This document shows, piece by piece, positions 26,536-38,445 of a stretch of 64,000 nt of DNA. The stretch covers positions 372,001 to 436,000 of the forward strand of contig NZ_CP130613.1 in assembly GCF_030623445.1 (NCBI RefSeq). Direction: 5' to 3'. The stretch's first letter is position 1. Every line of letters begins with the position of its first letter. The DNA comes from Pseudogemmatithrix spongiicola. GTDB taxonomy: Bacteria > Gemmatimonadota > Gemmatimonadetes > Gemmatimonadales > Gemmatimonadaceae. Below the pieces are notes generated by a model. That model did not search any database and had not been told where the DNA came from. It worked only from the letters and a program-made list of their open reading frames with translations. Position numbers and translations under genes: made by a program.

Positions 26536-27705
26536 ATGCGAGTGCCGTGGAGACTCCTGAGTATCGGTCGGAGGCGGCGACTGCCTGCAACGGCGCTGGC
26601 CCTGATGCTGTTCACGGCGCTGGGGGGCGTCCTGCCGACCACACGGCTGGGTGCCCAGGCGCGGCGACCGGTGCCCAAGCCGGAGACGCCGGCTGCGCGC
26701 GTGCCCTCCGTGCGACCCCAGCAGTTCCTGACGCTGCGCGGTCCGGACCTCGCAGTCGGTGAAGATGCCGACGAGGGTCCGCTGCTCTTTGCCCACATTT
26801 CGAGCGTGGCAGAGTTCGCCGATGGCACGATTGTCGTCGCGGAAAGTTCTGACAACACGCTGCGCGTCTTTGATCGCGAGGGCCGGCACGTCTCGACATT
26901 CGGCCGTCGCGGTCGCGGACCCGGCGAGTTCACCAATCCGGTGACGTTGCTCAAGCTCGACGAGCAGCGCCTCTTGGTGATGCAGGCGTTCTTCGGCGCC
27001 ACGCTGTTGCATCGCGAAGGAGGCGAACTGACGCTCGCGCGCGCCGCGACGCGTGAGTGGGACTTCATCTCGGGCTGTGTGACGCCGACTGGCGCTGTGG
27101 TCGCCGTCTGGGACGGTACGCACTCGCTGCTCCGTCTGGCGCCGGACCTCTCCAGGCTTCGGGCGTTCGGCCAAGGCTGGAGCAAGGACTCGATTCCGTC
27201 GCTCGTCGAGATGGAGAATCGAGGCGGTGGCATGCTCGCCTGCGCATCCGATGGGGCGGTTGCCTTTGCCCAGCCGAGTGGTCCGAATGTGCGGCTCTAT
27301 GGCGCGGACGATCGCCTGCGCTGGGAGATCGTGCTGCCGTCGTATCGCCACACCTTCTACTTGATGACGCGAGGGCCCGGGGGATCCCGCGGTGCAGCCA
27401 CAATCGGCTACGGCGATGACTTCACATCGGCGCTGTGGTTTCTTGATGCCAACACACTGGTGCTGCAGGTTTCGCGGCGCGATCTCGCCTCCGGCGGAAC
27501 TCGCGCGCGCAGTGGCGGCGCGTTCTATCCGACGATCGTCTCTGTGACGACGTACTTCATCGACGCGGCGAGCGGCCGCCTGCTCGGACGCAGTACCGCG
27601 CTGCCCAGCCTGATCAGCGGCGGAGGGCCCTCGACGTTCCGCACGGTCGAGGACCCGTTCCCGCAGCTGCAGCGCTACCGCGTCACGCCCACGACGCGAC
27701 GTTGA
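26536..27705 (+). CDS. secreted beta-propeller-like protein (6-bladed type)
   Basis: 389 aa from ATG 26536. A basic start is followed by a hydrophobic signal (LPATALALMLFTALGGVLPT, cleavage near LGAQA). The mature part has propeller-type blades: ADGTIVVAESSDNTLRVFDREGRHVSTFGRRGRGPGEFTNPV is a typical NHL/6-bladed repeat, and weaker repeats follow. Proteins of this type bind ligands or act as exported sensors, but I cannot give a specific function. Its TGA directly abuts the TGA of metH on the other strand (TGATCA), so the two convergent genes have no spacer. Confidence 0.75.
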   Translation: MRVPWRLLSIGRRRRLPATALALMLFTALGGVLPTTRLGAQARRPVPKPETPAARVPSVRPQQFLTLRGPDLAVGEDADEGPLLFAHISSVAEFADGTIVVAESSDNTLRVFDREGRHVSTFGRRGRGPGEFTNPVTLLKLDEQRLLVMQAFFGATLLHREGGELTLARAATREWDFISGCVTPTGAVVAVWDGTHSLLRLAPDLSRLRAFGQGWSKDSIPSLVEMENRGGGMLACASDGAVAFAQPSGPNVRLYGADDRLRWEIVLPSYRHTFYLMTRGPGGSRGAATIGYGDDFTSALWFLDANTLVLQVSRRDLASGGTRARSGGAFYPTIVSVTTYFIDAASGRLLGRSTALPSLISGGGPSTFRTVEDPFPQLQRYRVTPTTRR

Positions 27706-31406
<3,701 letters not shown>

Positions 31407-31410
<4 letters not shown>

Positions 31411-32327
31411 GATGCCGCCTCCGTGCCCCGGTCCGCCTGCACCGTGCGTGCGCGAAGGCCGAGCAGGTGGCAGATGGCGTACGTGAGGTCGGCGCGGTTG
31501 AGCGTATAGAAGTGGAACTCCTTCACGCCGGCCTGGGCGAGCTGCGTGACCTGTTCGGCGACCAGCGACGCGGCGACCAGCTTGCGGGTCTCGGGATCGT
31601 CCTCGAGCCCTTCGAAATGCTTCGCGAAGGCGCTCGGCACGCTCGCGCCGGCGACCTTCGCGAACTTCGCCGTCTGCGTGAAGTTCGTGACGGGCATGAT
31701 GCCCGGCACGATCGGCGCGGTGATGCCGGCCTTGCGGGCGCGGTCCACGAAGCGCAGGTAGGCCCAGTTGTCGAAGAAGAACTGGGTGATGGCGCGCGTC
31801 GCGCCGGCGTCGAGCTTGCGCTTGAGGTTGTCGAGGTCTTCCTGCGGCGACTTCGCCTCGGGATGCACCTCAGGATACGCAGCGACCGAGACCTCGAAGT
31901 CGCGGCGCTTGCGCAGGCCTTCCACGAGCTCCGCGGCGTAGGCGTAGCCACCCGGGGTGGGGAAGTAGGGCGCATCGCCACCGGGGATGTCACCGCGCAG
32001 CGCGACCACGTGGCGGACGCCGGCGTTCCAGTAGTCGTCGGCGACGGCGTCGATTTCCTCGCGCGTCGCGGCCACGCAGGTCAGGTGCGCGGCCGGCACC
32101 AGGGAGGTCTCCTGCAGGATGCGATGCACCGTGTGGTGCGTGCGCTCGCGCGTGGAGCCGCCGGCGCCGTAGGTCACCGACACGAAGTGCGGCGTGAGCG
32201 GCGCGAGCCGCTGGATGGACTTCCAGAGCGTGGCCTCCATCTCGTCGGTCTTCGGCGGGAAGAACTCGAAGGAGATCTGGAAGGGCGCGGGGGCGGGCGC
32301 GGCTGCGCTGGCGGAGCTGGCTGTCAC
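31407..32327 (-). CDS. metF: 5,10-methylenetetrahydrofolate reductase
   Basis: About 306 aa from GTG 32327, preferred because TGGGA lies 6 nt upstream; a GTG at 32345 gives a six-residue longer product that would begin directly after the leader hairpin. Family marks are [12 protein letters not shown] near the start, [59 protein letters not shown] and the C-terminal [15 protein letters not shown]. It reduces methylene-THF to methyl-THF with FAD and supplies the substrate of MetH, encoded in the overlapping next gene. The 5' leader holds a promoter and a SAM-II-type riboswitch, so expression should fall when SAM is plentiful. Confidence 0.95.
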
Positions 32328-32348
32328 GGTGGTTCCCAAAAGCACGAA

Positions 32349-32376
32349 GGCCCGGAGCGAGGAGGCGCACCGGGCC
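32349..32376 (-). terminator. GC hairpin between riboswitch and metF start
   Basis: On the minus strand GGCCCGG and CCGGGCC pair around a 14-nt loop, starting immediately after the last riboswitch base and followed by TTCGTGCTTTTG. It could be the expression platform, as an intrinsic terminator or translation block. The T-rich tail is weak, so the mechanism is open. Confidence 0.5.
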
Positions 32377-32429
32377 GGCGCTTTAGCTGAATGTTTAACG
32401 TGGCCGCAAGTTGCCTCGAAATCGCCACG
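32377..32429 (-). ncRNA. SAM-II-type riboswitch candidate upstream of metF-metH
   Basis: Read on the minus strand the 53-nt segment has the SAM-II layout. P1 is CGTGGC (32429-32424) pairing with GCCACG (32404-32399). The loop between starts with GATTT and contains CTTGC before the closing strand. After P1 come TTAAAC and then GCTAAAG with GCC, which can reach back to GGC in the loop to form the H-type pseudoknot. GATTT, TTGC, TAAA and GCTAAAG are the conserved blocks I associate with the metA/SAM-II motif, and the length fits its compact aptamer. It binds S-adenosylmethionine and turns down methionine genes. The promoter lies just upstream and metF-metH downstream. Assigned from memory of the motif, not by a covariance search. 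Confidence 0.7.
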
Positions 32430-32447
32430 GAATCGGTTGTGGACTAT

Positions 32448-32476
32448 ATCCTAGCATCCGGATGAACGGATGGCAA
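32448..32476 (-). promoter_or_regulatory. sigma-70-like promoter of the metF-metH operon
   Basis: On the minus strand TTGCCA (32476-32471) and TAGGAT (32453-32448) are separated by 17 bp. Transcription would begin near 32441, about 12 nt before the riboswitch P1 stem, so the full aptamer would be in the leader. Confidence 0.6.
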
Positions 32477-32490
32477 GGTGGCCGGTCTCG

Positions 32491-32506
32491 GCGCGCCATG
32501 GCGCGC
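32491..32506. repeat. 16-bp perfect GC palindrome
   Basis: GCGCGCCATGGCGCGC is its own reverse complement. It lies between the end of the propeller lipoprotein gene and the metF promoter, with further GCGCGC tracts up to 32530. It may end the leftward lipoprotein transcript before it reads into the metF promoter. Confidence 0.5.
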
Positions 32507-32517
32507 GCGGGCGCGCG

Positions 32518-33840
32518 CTACGGCGCGCGGTGATACAGCGGCGTCGTGGCCGGTGCCGGGAAGATCGCCACGTCGTCGCCGAAGCCGAGGATCGACGCGG
32601 AGGCAATCGTGCGCTGCGGCACCGTCGGCGAGGCCGGCGTGCTGTTCACGTCCAGCTGTGTCGGTGCCAGGCGCACGAACTTCGACTGCTCATGCCCGAT
32701 GAAGAGCCCGCCGGCGTTATCGAAGGCGAAGCCCTTGGGCATCGTGAACTGATTGAAGTAGAGGATGCGCGTGGGCGTCGCGGCCTGCGTGCCGGTCGCA
32801 GCGACCACCGACGGCTCGACACGGTACAAGGCCTTCTCCTCGAAGCTGCTCACCCAGAGTTCGCCGTTCGGGCGGAAGGCCAGATGGAACGCGCTCAGCG
32901 CGGTGGCCCCTGGCGTCGGCGGCGTCGGCGTGGTGAACGCCACGGAGAGATTCGCCGCCGTCGTGATCGTCGTCCCCAGGCGCGCGGCGTCATAGCGGCG
33001 CAGGTGTGTCTGGTCAGCCACCCACAGATTTCCCGCCACGTCGAAGGCGATGCCATTCGGGTTCGTGAGCCCGGTGATCTGCACCGTCGGCGACACCGTG
33101 CCCGAGGTCAGCAGTTGCGCCGGCGTCAGGCGCACGATGCGGCCTTGGCAGCCGAGGCTCATCCACAGATTGCCGTACGGATCGAAGGCCAATGCGCCCG
33201 GGCCGAGGCAGCTGAGGCTTGCGATGTTGATGCTGCGTTCCGCGACCGGGTTGCCCGTGCCGGAGAGCTGTGCGGACGCGTAGCGCATGAGCGCGGGGTC
33301 GCTGTTCGACTGGCCGCGCACCCACAGGTTGCCCTGGCGATCGAACGTGACGCCGGCACCGCCGCGGGTGCCTGCGGTCACGTTGGGCGCCAGGGTCGCG
33401 GTGGCCGCCAGCTGCGAGGTGGAGAAGCCCAGCGTGTAGTAGCCCGCACCGAACCAGAGATTGCCGCTGGTCGGGATCCGCGCGTACGTCACGTTGGTCG
33501 TCGCGCTGCGCGTGTCATACACGCAGACGCTGCGCGGCAAGGTCACATCGCCGTGTACCGCGTCGATGAGCGGGTCCGTGACGGAGACGGCGGACGCGTT
33601 CACCGTGTAGATGCCCGAGGCGATGCCCGTGAAGGTCTGCGTGGCGCTGAGCGCGAAGCTGCCGCCGGGACCGCTCACCGTCACTGCAGCCGTCTCGCCG
33701 TCGGGAACACCGGACACCGAGACGGTGAGGTTGCCGGTGCCGCCTTCGGTGCAGGGCACAGGCGGAATGGCCTCACCGCAGGCGGCGATCAACAGGGCGC
33801 CGCTCGCGGCGACGGTCGTCAGCAATGGAGAACGCGGCAT
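32518..33840 (-). CDS. secreted lipoprotein with NHL/virginiamycin-B-lyase-like beta-propeller
   Basis: The 440-aa protein begins with a lipoprotein signal (MPRSPLLTTVAASGALLIAA followed by Cys). A short Ig-like region follows (GNLTVSVSGVPDGETAAVTV). A propeller then repeats the pattern GxxFDxxGNLWV: GVTFDRQGNLWVRG, ALAFDPYGNLWMSL, GIAFDVAGNLWVAD, HLAFRPNGELWVSS and GFAFDNAGGLFIGH. At least five blades are therefore visible. Such proteins sit at the cell surface or in the periplasm; no enzyme site is evident. The stop lies in a GC-rich palindromic stretch. There is no clear operon partner. Confidence 0.82.
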   Translation of the reverse strand: MPRSPLLTTVAASGALLIAACGEAIPPVPCTEGGTGNLTVSVSGVPDGETAAVTVSGPGGSFALSATQTFTGIASGIYTVNASAVSVTDPLIDAVHGDVTLPRSVCVYDTRSATTNVTYARIPTSGNLWFGAGYYTLGFSTSQLAATATLAPNVTAGTRGGAGVTFDRQGNLWVRGQSNSDPALMRYASAQLSGTGNPVAERSINIASLSCLGPGALAFDPYGNLWMSLGCQGRIVRLTPAQLLTSGTVSPTVQITGLTNPNGIAFDVAGNLWVADQTHLRRYDAARLGTTITTAANLSVAFTTPTPPTPGATALSAFHLAFRPNGELWVSSFEEKALYRVEPSVVAATGTQAATPTRILYFNQFTMPKGFAFDNAGGLFIGHEQSKFVRLAPTQLDVNSTPASPTVPQRTIASASILGFGDDVAIFPAPATTPLYHRAP

Positions 33841-33888
33841 ACTCGGAGTCTGTGAATCGTGCAGTGGCCGCGCAATCGCGGGGCGCGG

Positions 33889-34362
33889 CTATCCAAACAA
33901 TGGACGCAGTAGCTGCGGGGCGGTCACGAGTACCCCGAAGCGCAGCAGCCGGCCGCCGAGGCAGGTCGCCACGAAGGGCAGGAATGGCAGGCGCACCAGG
34001 CCCGCGCCGATCGCCGCGAGATGAAACGGCGGCACGCTGAGCACGGCGCTCAATCCCAGCACGCCGATCCCGTAGCCCGGCCGAGCCTCGAGCATCGCCA
34101 TGGCGCGCGCGACGTACCTTGCCCCCACGCGCCCGACCGCGCGGTCTGCGTGTCGACCCAGCGCGTACCATGGCAACTTCGCGGCCACGTGGCCGAGCGT
34201 GAACGCGAGCCCCATCGCAAAGGCCAACCAGCGCGGCATCACGAGGCCGATGGCCAGTGCGGTCGCCTCGGCGAGGCCAATGGGCAGGATGCCCGTGGCG
34301 ATGCCGGCCGCCGCGGCGGACCACAGTGCCAGCGCGGGTGAGCTGAGGTCGAACTCGGGCAT
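33889..34362 (-). CDS. small DedA/VTT-like membrane protein (YqaA type)
   Basis: 157 aa with about four hydrophobic segments, including ALWSAAAAGIATGILPIGLAEATALAIG and GYGIGVLGLSAVLSVPPFHLAAIGAGLVRLPFLPFVATCLGGRLLRF. The phrase with PPFHLAAIGAG and the GGRLLRF element resemble the VTT (SNARE-associated) family, whose members flip lipids or take part in membrane homeostasis. The assignment is by resemblance only. The DUF167 gene ends 3 bp before its start, so this is the third gene of a leftward set with YggT and DUF167. Confidence 0.65.
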   Translation of the reverse strand: MPEFDLSSPALALWSAAAAGIATGILPIGLAEATALAIGLVMPRWLAFAMGLAFTLGHVAAKLPWYALGRHADRAVGRVGARYVARAMAMLEARPGYGIGVLGLSAVLSVPPFHLAAIGAGLVRLPFLPFVATCLGGRLLRFGVLVTAPQLLRPLFG

Positions 34363-34365
34363 CGC

Positions 34366-34656
34366 TCAGCCGCCGCGGGCGAGCGTCTCGGCGGCGGCGA
34401 CGCTCGCGCCGTCGATGTCCACGACTTTGCGACGCGCGCTGGCCCCGGCCACGACGCGCACGTTGCGTGCGGCGACGCCGAAGGCAGCGGCGAGTGCCTG
34501 CGTGACGGCTTCGTTCGCGGCGCCGTCCACCGGCGCGGCGCTCACGCGCACCTTGAGCGCATCGCCGTGCAGGCCGCCGACGCCGGGGGACTTCGCGCGT
34601 GGCTGCACGTGCACCGTGAGGCGAATGCCCTGCGCGGTCGCGGTCACCTGCAACAA
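34366..34656 (-). CDS. DUF167 (YggU/UPF0235) family protein
   Basis: The 96-aa protein shows the family core: LTVHVQPRAKSPGVGG, DALKVRVSAAPVDGAANEAV and NVRVVAGASARRKVVDI. It is a small cytoplasmic alpha/beta protein of unknown biochemical role, usually encoded next to a YggT-family gene, as here: the YggT stop is 13 bp upstream. That conserved pairing supports both calls. Confidence 0.88.
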   Translation of the reverse strand: MLQVTATAQGIRLTVHVQPRAKSPGVGGLHGDALKVRVSAAPVDGAANEAVTQALAAAFGVAARNVRVVAGASARRKVVDIDGASVAAAETLARGG

Positions 34657-34669
34657 GTGGATCTCGTGC

Positions 34670-35263
34670 TCAGGCGCCGATGGCGTCGAGCACGACGCTG
34701 CGCAGCAGCGACAGCAAGAACCACGCGACGATCGGCGAGATGTCGATCATGCCGATCGTCGGCAGCACACGCCGCAGCGGTCCGAGAAACCACTCGGTGA
34801 GTGCCGTCGCCGCGCGACCGACCACCGTGTAGTGGCCGCCGATCCAACTCATGATCACGCGCGCCATCACGCCGAGCTGGAGAATCGAGAAGGTCCAGCC
34901 GACGACGAGACGCAGGACGCTGTAGGGGCCTTGGTGCGTGGCGTAGTACGCGTACGACAGCGTGTCGCGCACGAAATCGATGACGCCCAGCAGGAGGGCG
35001 CCGATGAGCAGCACGGCGAGCAGGCCCCACCACGGCACGCTCGTGCGCGGGGCGCCGAAGCGCGCCGCGAGGCGGTCCAGCGGACGCAGCGGGAGGTCGA
35101 AAAGGCGGCGTGCGCTGCGGGCGGCGGCCCCGAAGGGGTTCAACCGGCGTGAGCGCTCCAGCCAGGCCCACAGCGTGAGCGGTGCCGCCACCAGCAGCGC
35201 GATGGCGATGCCGATCTGCAGCGGAATCCGGATGATGTGCAGCAGAAGGATGAAATCGGCCAT
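34670..35263 (-). CDS. YggT family membrane protein
   Basis: About 197 aa from the ATG at 35263. It has four or more membrane helices in two YggT-like halves: FILLLHIIRIPLQIGIAIALLV near the start, then a basic linker, then SVLRLVVGWTFSILQLGVMARVIMSWI and the closing FLGPLRRVLPTIGMIDISPIVAWFLLSLLR, which is the most diagnostic stretch (PLRRVLP, DISPI). YggT proteins are linked to membrane and cell-division stress and osmotic tolerance, but their mechanism is unknown. It is the first gene of the leftward YggT-DUF167-VTT set and is divergent from the sigma factor gene. Confidence 0.88.
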   Translation of the reverse strand: MADFILLLHIIRIPLQIGIAIALLVAAPLTLWAWLERSRRLNPFGAAARSARRLFDLPLRPLDRLAARFGAPRTSVPWWGLLAVLLIGALLLGVIDFVRDTLSYAYYATHQGPYSVLRLVVGWTFSILQLGVMARVIMSWIGGHYTVVGRAATALTEWFLGPLRRVLPTIGMIDISPIVAWFLLSLLRSVVLDAIGA

Positions 35264-35329
35264 TGGCGGGGCGGGAGCCTGGGCACGAAATGTGACAGCC
35301 TGGCTCGGTACGGGGTATGGCTGGACGTG

Positions 35330-35974
35330 ATGGACAACACGATGGACGAGTCGCTGGTCGGCGGCACGCCGTGGCGAGGACAGCAACGTCCGGGGTATCC
35401 TCCCCAGACCTCGCTCATGCCTCAAGCCCACGGTGCACCCTCGATCGATCCGACCCTTCCGCTGCGGGCCAAGGCGGGGGATCGGCAGGCGTTCGCCCAG
35501 CTGGTGGATGCAACCTATCCCCGCGCGTTGCGCTTCGCCCTGCACATGGTGGCGAATCGCGAAGACGCGGAGGAAGCGGTGCAGGACACCTTCGTGCGGG
35601 TCTACCACAACCTGCGGCGGTTTCGCGACGATGCGCGCTTTGAGCCTTGGCTCTTTCGCATCCTGGCCAATCGCTGCCGGACGTTGCTCGCCAAGCGTGC
35701 ACGACACGCGACGGTGATCCAGTACGGCGAACTGCCCGATCGGATCGGTGCCACGTCGGATGTCGAGCGCGATTGGACGGAAGAGGTCTACAAGGTGCTC
35801 GACACGCTGCCGGCGGAACAGAAGGAAGCCTTCCTGCTGCGGCACGTCGAGGACATGGCGTACGAGGACATTGCGGCGATCACCGGTGTGGGGATGAGTG
35901 CCCTGCGGATGCGCGTCAAGCGCGCCTGCGACACGCTGCGTGCGCGGCTTTCGGAGATGATGCGAGATGACTGA
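35330..35974 (+). CDS. ECF-type RNA polymerase sigma factor
   Basis: About 214 aa from ATG 35330; an ATG at 35418 would remove most of the unstructured N-terminal extension. Region 2 is clear (QLVDATYPRALRFALHMVANREDAEEAVQDTFVRVYHNLRRFRDDARFEPWLFRILANRCRTLL), and region 4 follows (VLDTLPAEQKEAFLLRHVEDMAYEDIAAITGVGMSALRMRVKRACDTLR). There is no region 1.1 or 3, so it is group 4. The downstream gene overlaps by 8 bp and encodes a single-pass membrane protein, the usual place for an anti-sigma factor. It likely directs this operon and others in response to an envelope signal. Confidence 0.93.
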   Translation: MDNTMDESLVGGTPWRGQQRPGYPPQTSLMPQAHGAPSIDPTLPLRAKAGDRQAFAQLVDATYPRALRFALHMVANREDAEEAVQDTFVRVYHNLRRFRDDARFEPWLFRILANRCRTLLAKRARHATVIQYGELPDRIGATSDVERDWTEEVYKVLDTLPAEQKEAFLLRHVEDMAYEDIAAITGVGMSALRMRVKRACDTLRARLSEMMRDD

Positions 35975-36581
35975 CATGGAACGAGACCCCGAGATGGACC
36001 CCGTGATCGCCCGCGTGCGCGGCACGCTGCGGTCTGACGCCCGTGCGGCGACGGATCCGCAGGCAGTTGGCCGTCTGCTGCAGGCGGTGTGGGCGGCCCC
36101 GCGGCCCTCGCTGTGGCGACGGGCGGTCGAGGCCTTCCGCTCGCCGGCACTCTCGGGGCTCAGCGCCTCGGCGCTGGCTGCCGCGGCGCTGGTGATCGGC
36201 TTCGTGTCGCGTGGGGCGGTGACGCCGCGCACGGCCACTGAGCCCACGCCGGCCGCTGGCCCGGCGACGGGCGAGTACCCGGTCACCTTGGCGGCGAACG
36301 AAGGCGGCGAGGTCCGCGTCGCGACGCAGTTCGTGTTTGAGTCGAGCACGGCGCGCAGTGTCGCCGTGGTTGGCGAGTTCAACGGCTGGGACGGCTCGGC
36401 CCTGCCCATGACCCAGGTGACACCCGGGGTCTGGGAGGCCACGCTCCCCCTGCCGCCGGGCCGCCATGTGTACGCCTACCTCATTGACGGTACATTGCTC
36501 GTGGCCGATCCGCGCGCGCCCAAGTCGGGCGACGAGGATTACGGCCGCGAGGGAAGTGTCGTGATGGTCTTCGCCCGATGA
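35967..36581 (+). CDS. probable membrane anti-sigma factor with periplasmic glycogen-binding-like (CBM48/AMPK-beta) domain
   Basis: The 204-aa protein has a soluble N-terminus (about 60 aa), one membrane helix (SGLSASALAAAALVIGFVSRG) and a periplasmic C-terminal domain. That domain reads VRVATQFVFESSTARSVAVV, GEFNGWDG, PGVWEATLPLPPGRHVYAYL and VADPRAP, the pattern of the AMPK-beta/isoamylase-N early-set fold. Overlap with the sigma gene (8 bp) and topology suggest it controls the sigma factor. No ZAS-type HxxxCxxC motif is visible in the N-terminus, so the sigma-binding part would be atypical. Whether the outer domain binds alpha-glucan or has a structural role cannot be read from the sequence. 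Confidence 0.78.
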   Translation: MTDMERDPEMDPVIARVRGTLRSDARAATDPQAVGRLLQAVWAAPRPSLWRRAVEAFRSPALSGLSASALAAAALVIGFVSRGAVTPRTATEPTPAAGPATGEYPVTLAANEGGEVRVATQFVFESSTARSVAVVGEFNGWDGSALPMTQVTPGVWEATLPLPPGRHVYAYLIDGTLLVADPRAPKSGDEDYGREGSVVMVFAR

Positions 36582-37246
36582 TGATGCCGCGATTCGCACC
36601 CACAATCGCCGCGCTGATGCTCATCAGCGCGATGGTCGCTCCGGCGGCGCTTGATGCTCAAGCGTCGCAGGGAACGCCCGTGCTCACCATCGCCGACGCG
36701 AGGACACGCCAAGTGGTGGAGCGCGAGATTGCGCGCGCCGCCCAGCGTGGGCTGCCGGTCCGGGCCCTCGTCGCGAAGGCAAATGAAGGGGTCACGAAGC
36801 AGGCCACCGGGGAGCGCATCCGGGTGGCCGTGTCGACGTTGGCCAGGCGCCTGGAGCAGGCGCGGGACCTTCTCGCTCCCTCGCCATCGGACGCGGACGT
36901 CATCGCCGGCGCAGACGCGCTCGCGGTCGGCGTGCCCGCCCCGATGCTGCGACAGATCCGCGCGGCGTATCCGGCGAACCAGTCCGTGGCCATGCCACTG
37001 GACGTGCTCACCGAACTCGTCGCGCGCGGGGTTCCCGCGTCCAACGCGCTTGAGCAGATCACGCAACTGATGCGACGCGGTGCCACCGCGTCGCATATCG
37101 CCGGACTCGGCGCGTCGGTGCAATCCGACGTGGCCGCCGGCCTGACGCCCGATGCGGCGTTAGAGGTGCGGGCGCGTGGAGTGATGTCGCTGCTCCCGTC
37201 ACCCGCCGCCGCCGCCGCGCTCGCTCCCCGCGGCACGAGGCCATAG
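36578..37246 (+). CDS. secreted hypothetical protein, 222 aa
   Basis: A signal peptide (FAPTIAALMLISAMVAPAAL, cleavage near DAQA) is followed by an alpha-helical, alanine-rich mature part with no recognised domain. Helical hairpin-like repeats such as VVEREIARAAQRGLPVRALVAKANEGV and VLTELVARGVPASNALEQITQLMRRGATASHIAG share the phrase RGxPxxA. It overlaps the anti-sigma gene by 4 bp and lies 7 bp before the barrel gene, so it belongs to the sigma operon. A periplasmic adaptor role is possible but unproven. Confidence 0.75.
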   Translation: MMMPRFAPTIAALMLISAMVAPAALDAQASQGTPVLTIADARTRQVVEREIARAAQRGLPVRALVAKANEGVTKQATGERIRVAVSTLARRLEQARDLLAPSPSDADVIAGADALAVGVPAPMLRQIRAAYPANQSVAMPLDVLTELVARGVPASNALEQITQLMRRGATASHIAGLGASVQSDVAAGLTPDAALEVRARGVMSLLPSPAAAAALAPRGTRP

Positions 37247-37253
37247 TGCCGGC

Positions 37254-38408
37254 GTGACGCCCCGCCGCCTCGCGGCGTGGGGGCTCGTCCTCCTCGCGCT
37301 CGCCGCTCCCGCGGCGGGCGCGCAGCGTTTGCCCGAACTGCGCATCGAAGGTGGCATCGCGGCGATCACGCAGCGTGGCTTCTCGCTCGAGAATGCGGCC
37401 CTGCTGGCCGTGCTCTGGCGGCCGGAATCGGAGAAGTGGGGCTTCGTCACCAGCGCGAACCTCACCTACGCGCAGGACTCACTGGCCGCGGCGCAGGGCG
37501 TCGCGGCCATCGACGTGCCCTGGGGTCCGAGTGATTGCTTCCGCACCGAGGCGGGCCTCGCCGGCGCCTCGTTCTCGCTGCGCAGCGCTGGACGTGGCGG
37601 CAACGGCAACGGCTTCGTGCGCCAGCATGTGGTCGCCTCGTCGAACTACGGCGTGTGGGTTGGGATCGGCACCGGCAATACGGATCGCGACGGCGTCTTC
37701 AGTCGCACCCTGACCGGCGACCTCGGACTCTGGCAGCGCTGGGGTCCGCTCTACGTCTCGGCCGTCGCGGCGCGCATGCAGTCGGCCGACTGGCCGCTGC
37801 TGCTCGCCTCCGGTGTCACGCGCGATCCCGACGATGACGTCTTCGATCTGCGCGACGCACAGCTCACGGCGCAGCTGCGGCTCGGGCCGCACGATCTCGC
37901 GCTCACCTACACCGCGCGCGATGGCGTCGCCGGCACGGACGCGGCATTCCAGGCGCTGATGTGGAGCGGCACGCTGCAGATTGCCGATCGTGTGGCCTTG
38001 GTCGGCGCGGCGGGCCGTCAGCTCGCCGATCCGCTGCGCGGATTGCCGCAGGCGAATGTCATCACGGGCTCGGTGCGCGTCTCGCTGGGCCCCAAGCCGC
38101 TGCCCGTGCTCGAACGCTCGTTGATCGCCCGTGCGAGCATCGAACCGATGAGCGCCGGCGGCGGCGAGTTGGTCGTGCGCGTGTTCGCCTCGGACTCGCT
38201 TGAGATCATCATCGCCGGGGACTTCAGCGACTGGCGCCCCATCCGCATGGAGCGCGAGCAGAGCACCTGGGTGGCGCGCGTGCGCCTGCCGAGCGGCAAG
38301 TATCGCGTCGCGGTGCAGGTGAACGGCGGTGAGTGGCGCGCCCCGCGCAATCTCGCGCGTGTGCGCGACGACTTTGGCGGCGAAGCGGGCTTGGTCGTGA
38401 TACCTTGA
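37254..38408 (+). CDS. outer-membrane barrel-like protein with C-terminal glycogen-binding-like domain
   Basis: 384 aa from GTG 37254 with a signal peptide (RRLAAWGLVLLALAAPAAGA). The middle 270 residues have amphipathic beta strands with alternating hydrophobics (ANLTYAQDSL, VWVGIGTGNTDRDG, LYVSAVAARMQSADW), as in barrels. The final 85 residues form an early-set domain: RVFASDSLEIIIAGDFSDWRP, STWVARVRLPSGKYRVAVQVNGG. This matches the second half of the anti-sigma-like protein in plan, so the operon places the same kind of domain at both membranes. The function is unknown; a shared ligand is an inference. The aminotransferase gene follows 37 bp downstream. Confidence 0.75.
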   Translation: MTPRRLAAWGLVLLALAAPAAGAQRLPELRIEGGIAAITQRGFSLENAALLAVLWRPESEKWGFVTSANLTYAQDSLAAAQGVAAIDVPWGPSDCFRTEAGLAGASFSLRSAGRGGNGNGFVRQHVVASSNYGVWVGIGTGNTDRDGVFSRTLTGDLGLWQRWGPLYVSAVAARMQSADWPLLLASGVTRDPDDDVFDLRDAQLTAQLRLGPHDLALTYTARDGVAGTDAAFQALMWSGTLQIADRVALVGAAGRQLADPLRGLPQANVITGSVRVSLGPKPLPVLERSLIARASIEPMSAGGGELVVRVFASDSLEIIIAGDFSDWRPIRMEREQSTWVARVRLPSGKYRVAVQVNGGEWRAPRNLARVRDDFGGEAGLVVIP

Positions 38409-38445
38409 GGGGTCGGCCCACCCCCTCTCGTCTGGAGCGACTGCG

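Noticed and set aside
32377-32429. SAH riboswitch as alternative for the metF leader
   Set aside because: The compact length and the GATTT, TTGC, TAAA and GCTAAAG blocks fit SAM-II better. There is no ahcY gene in the operon, though metF-metH alone does not exclude it.
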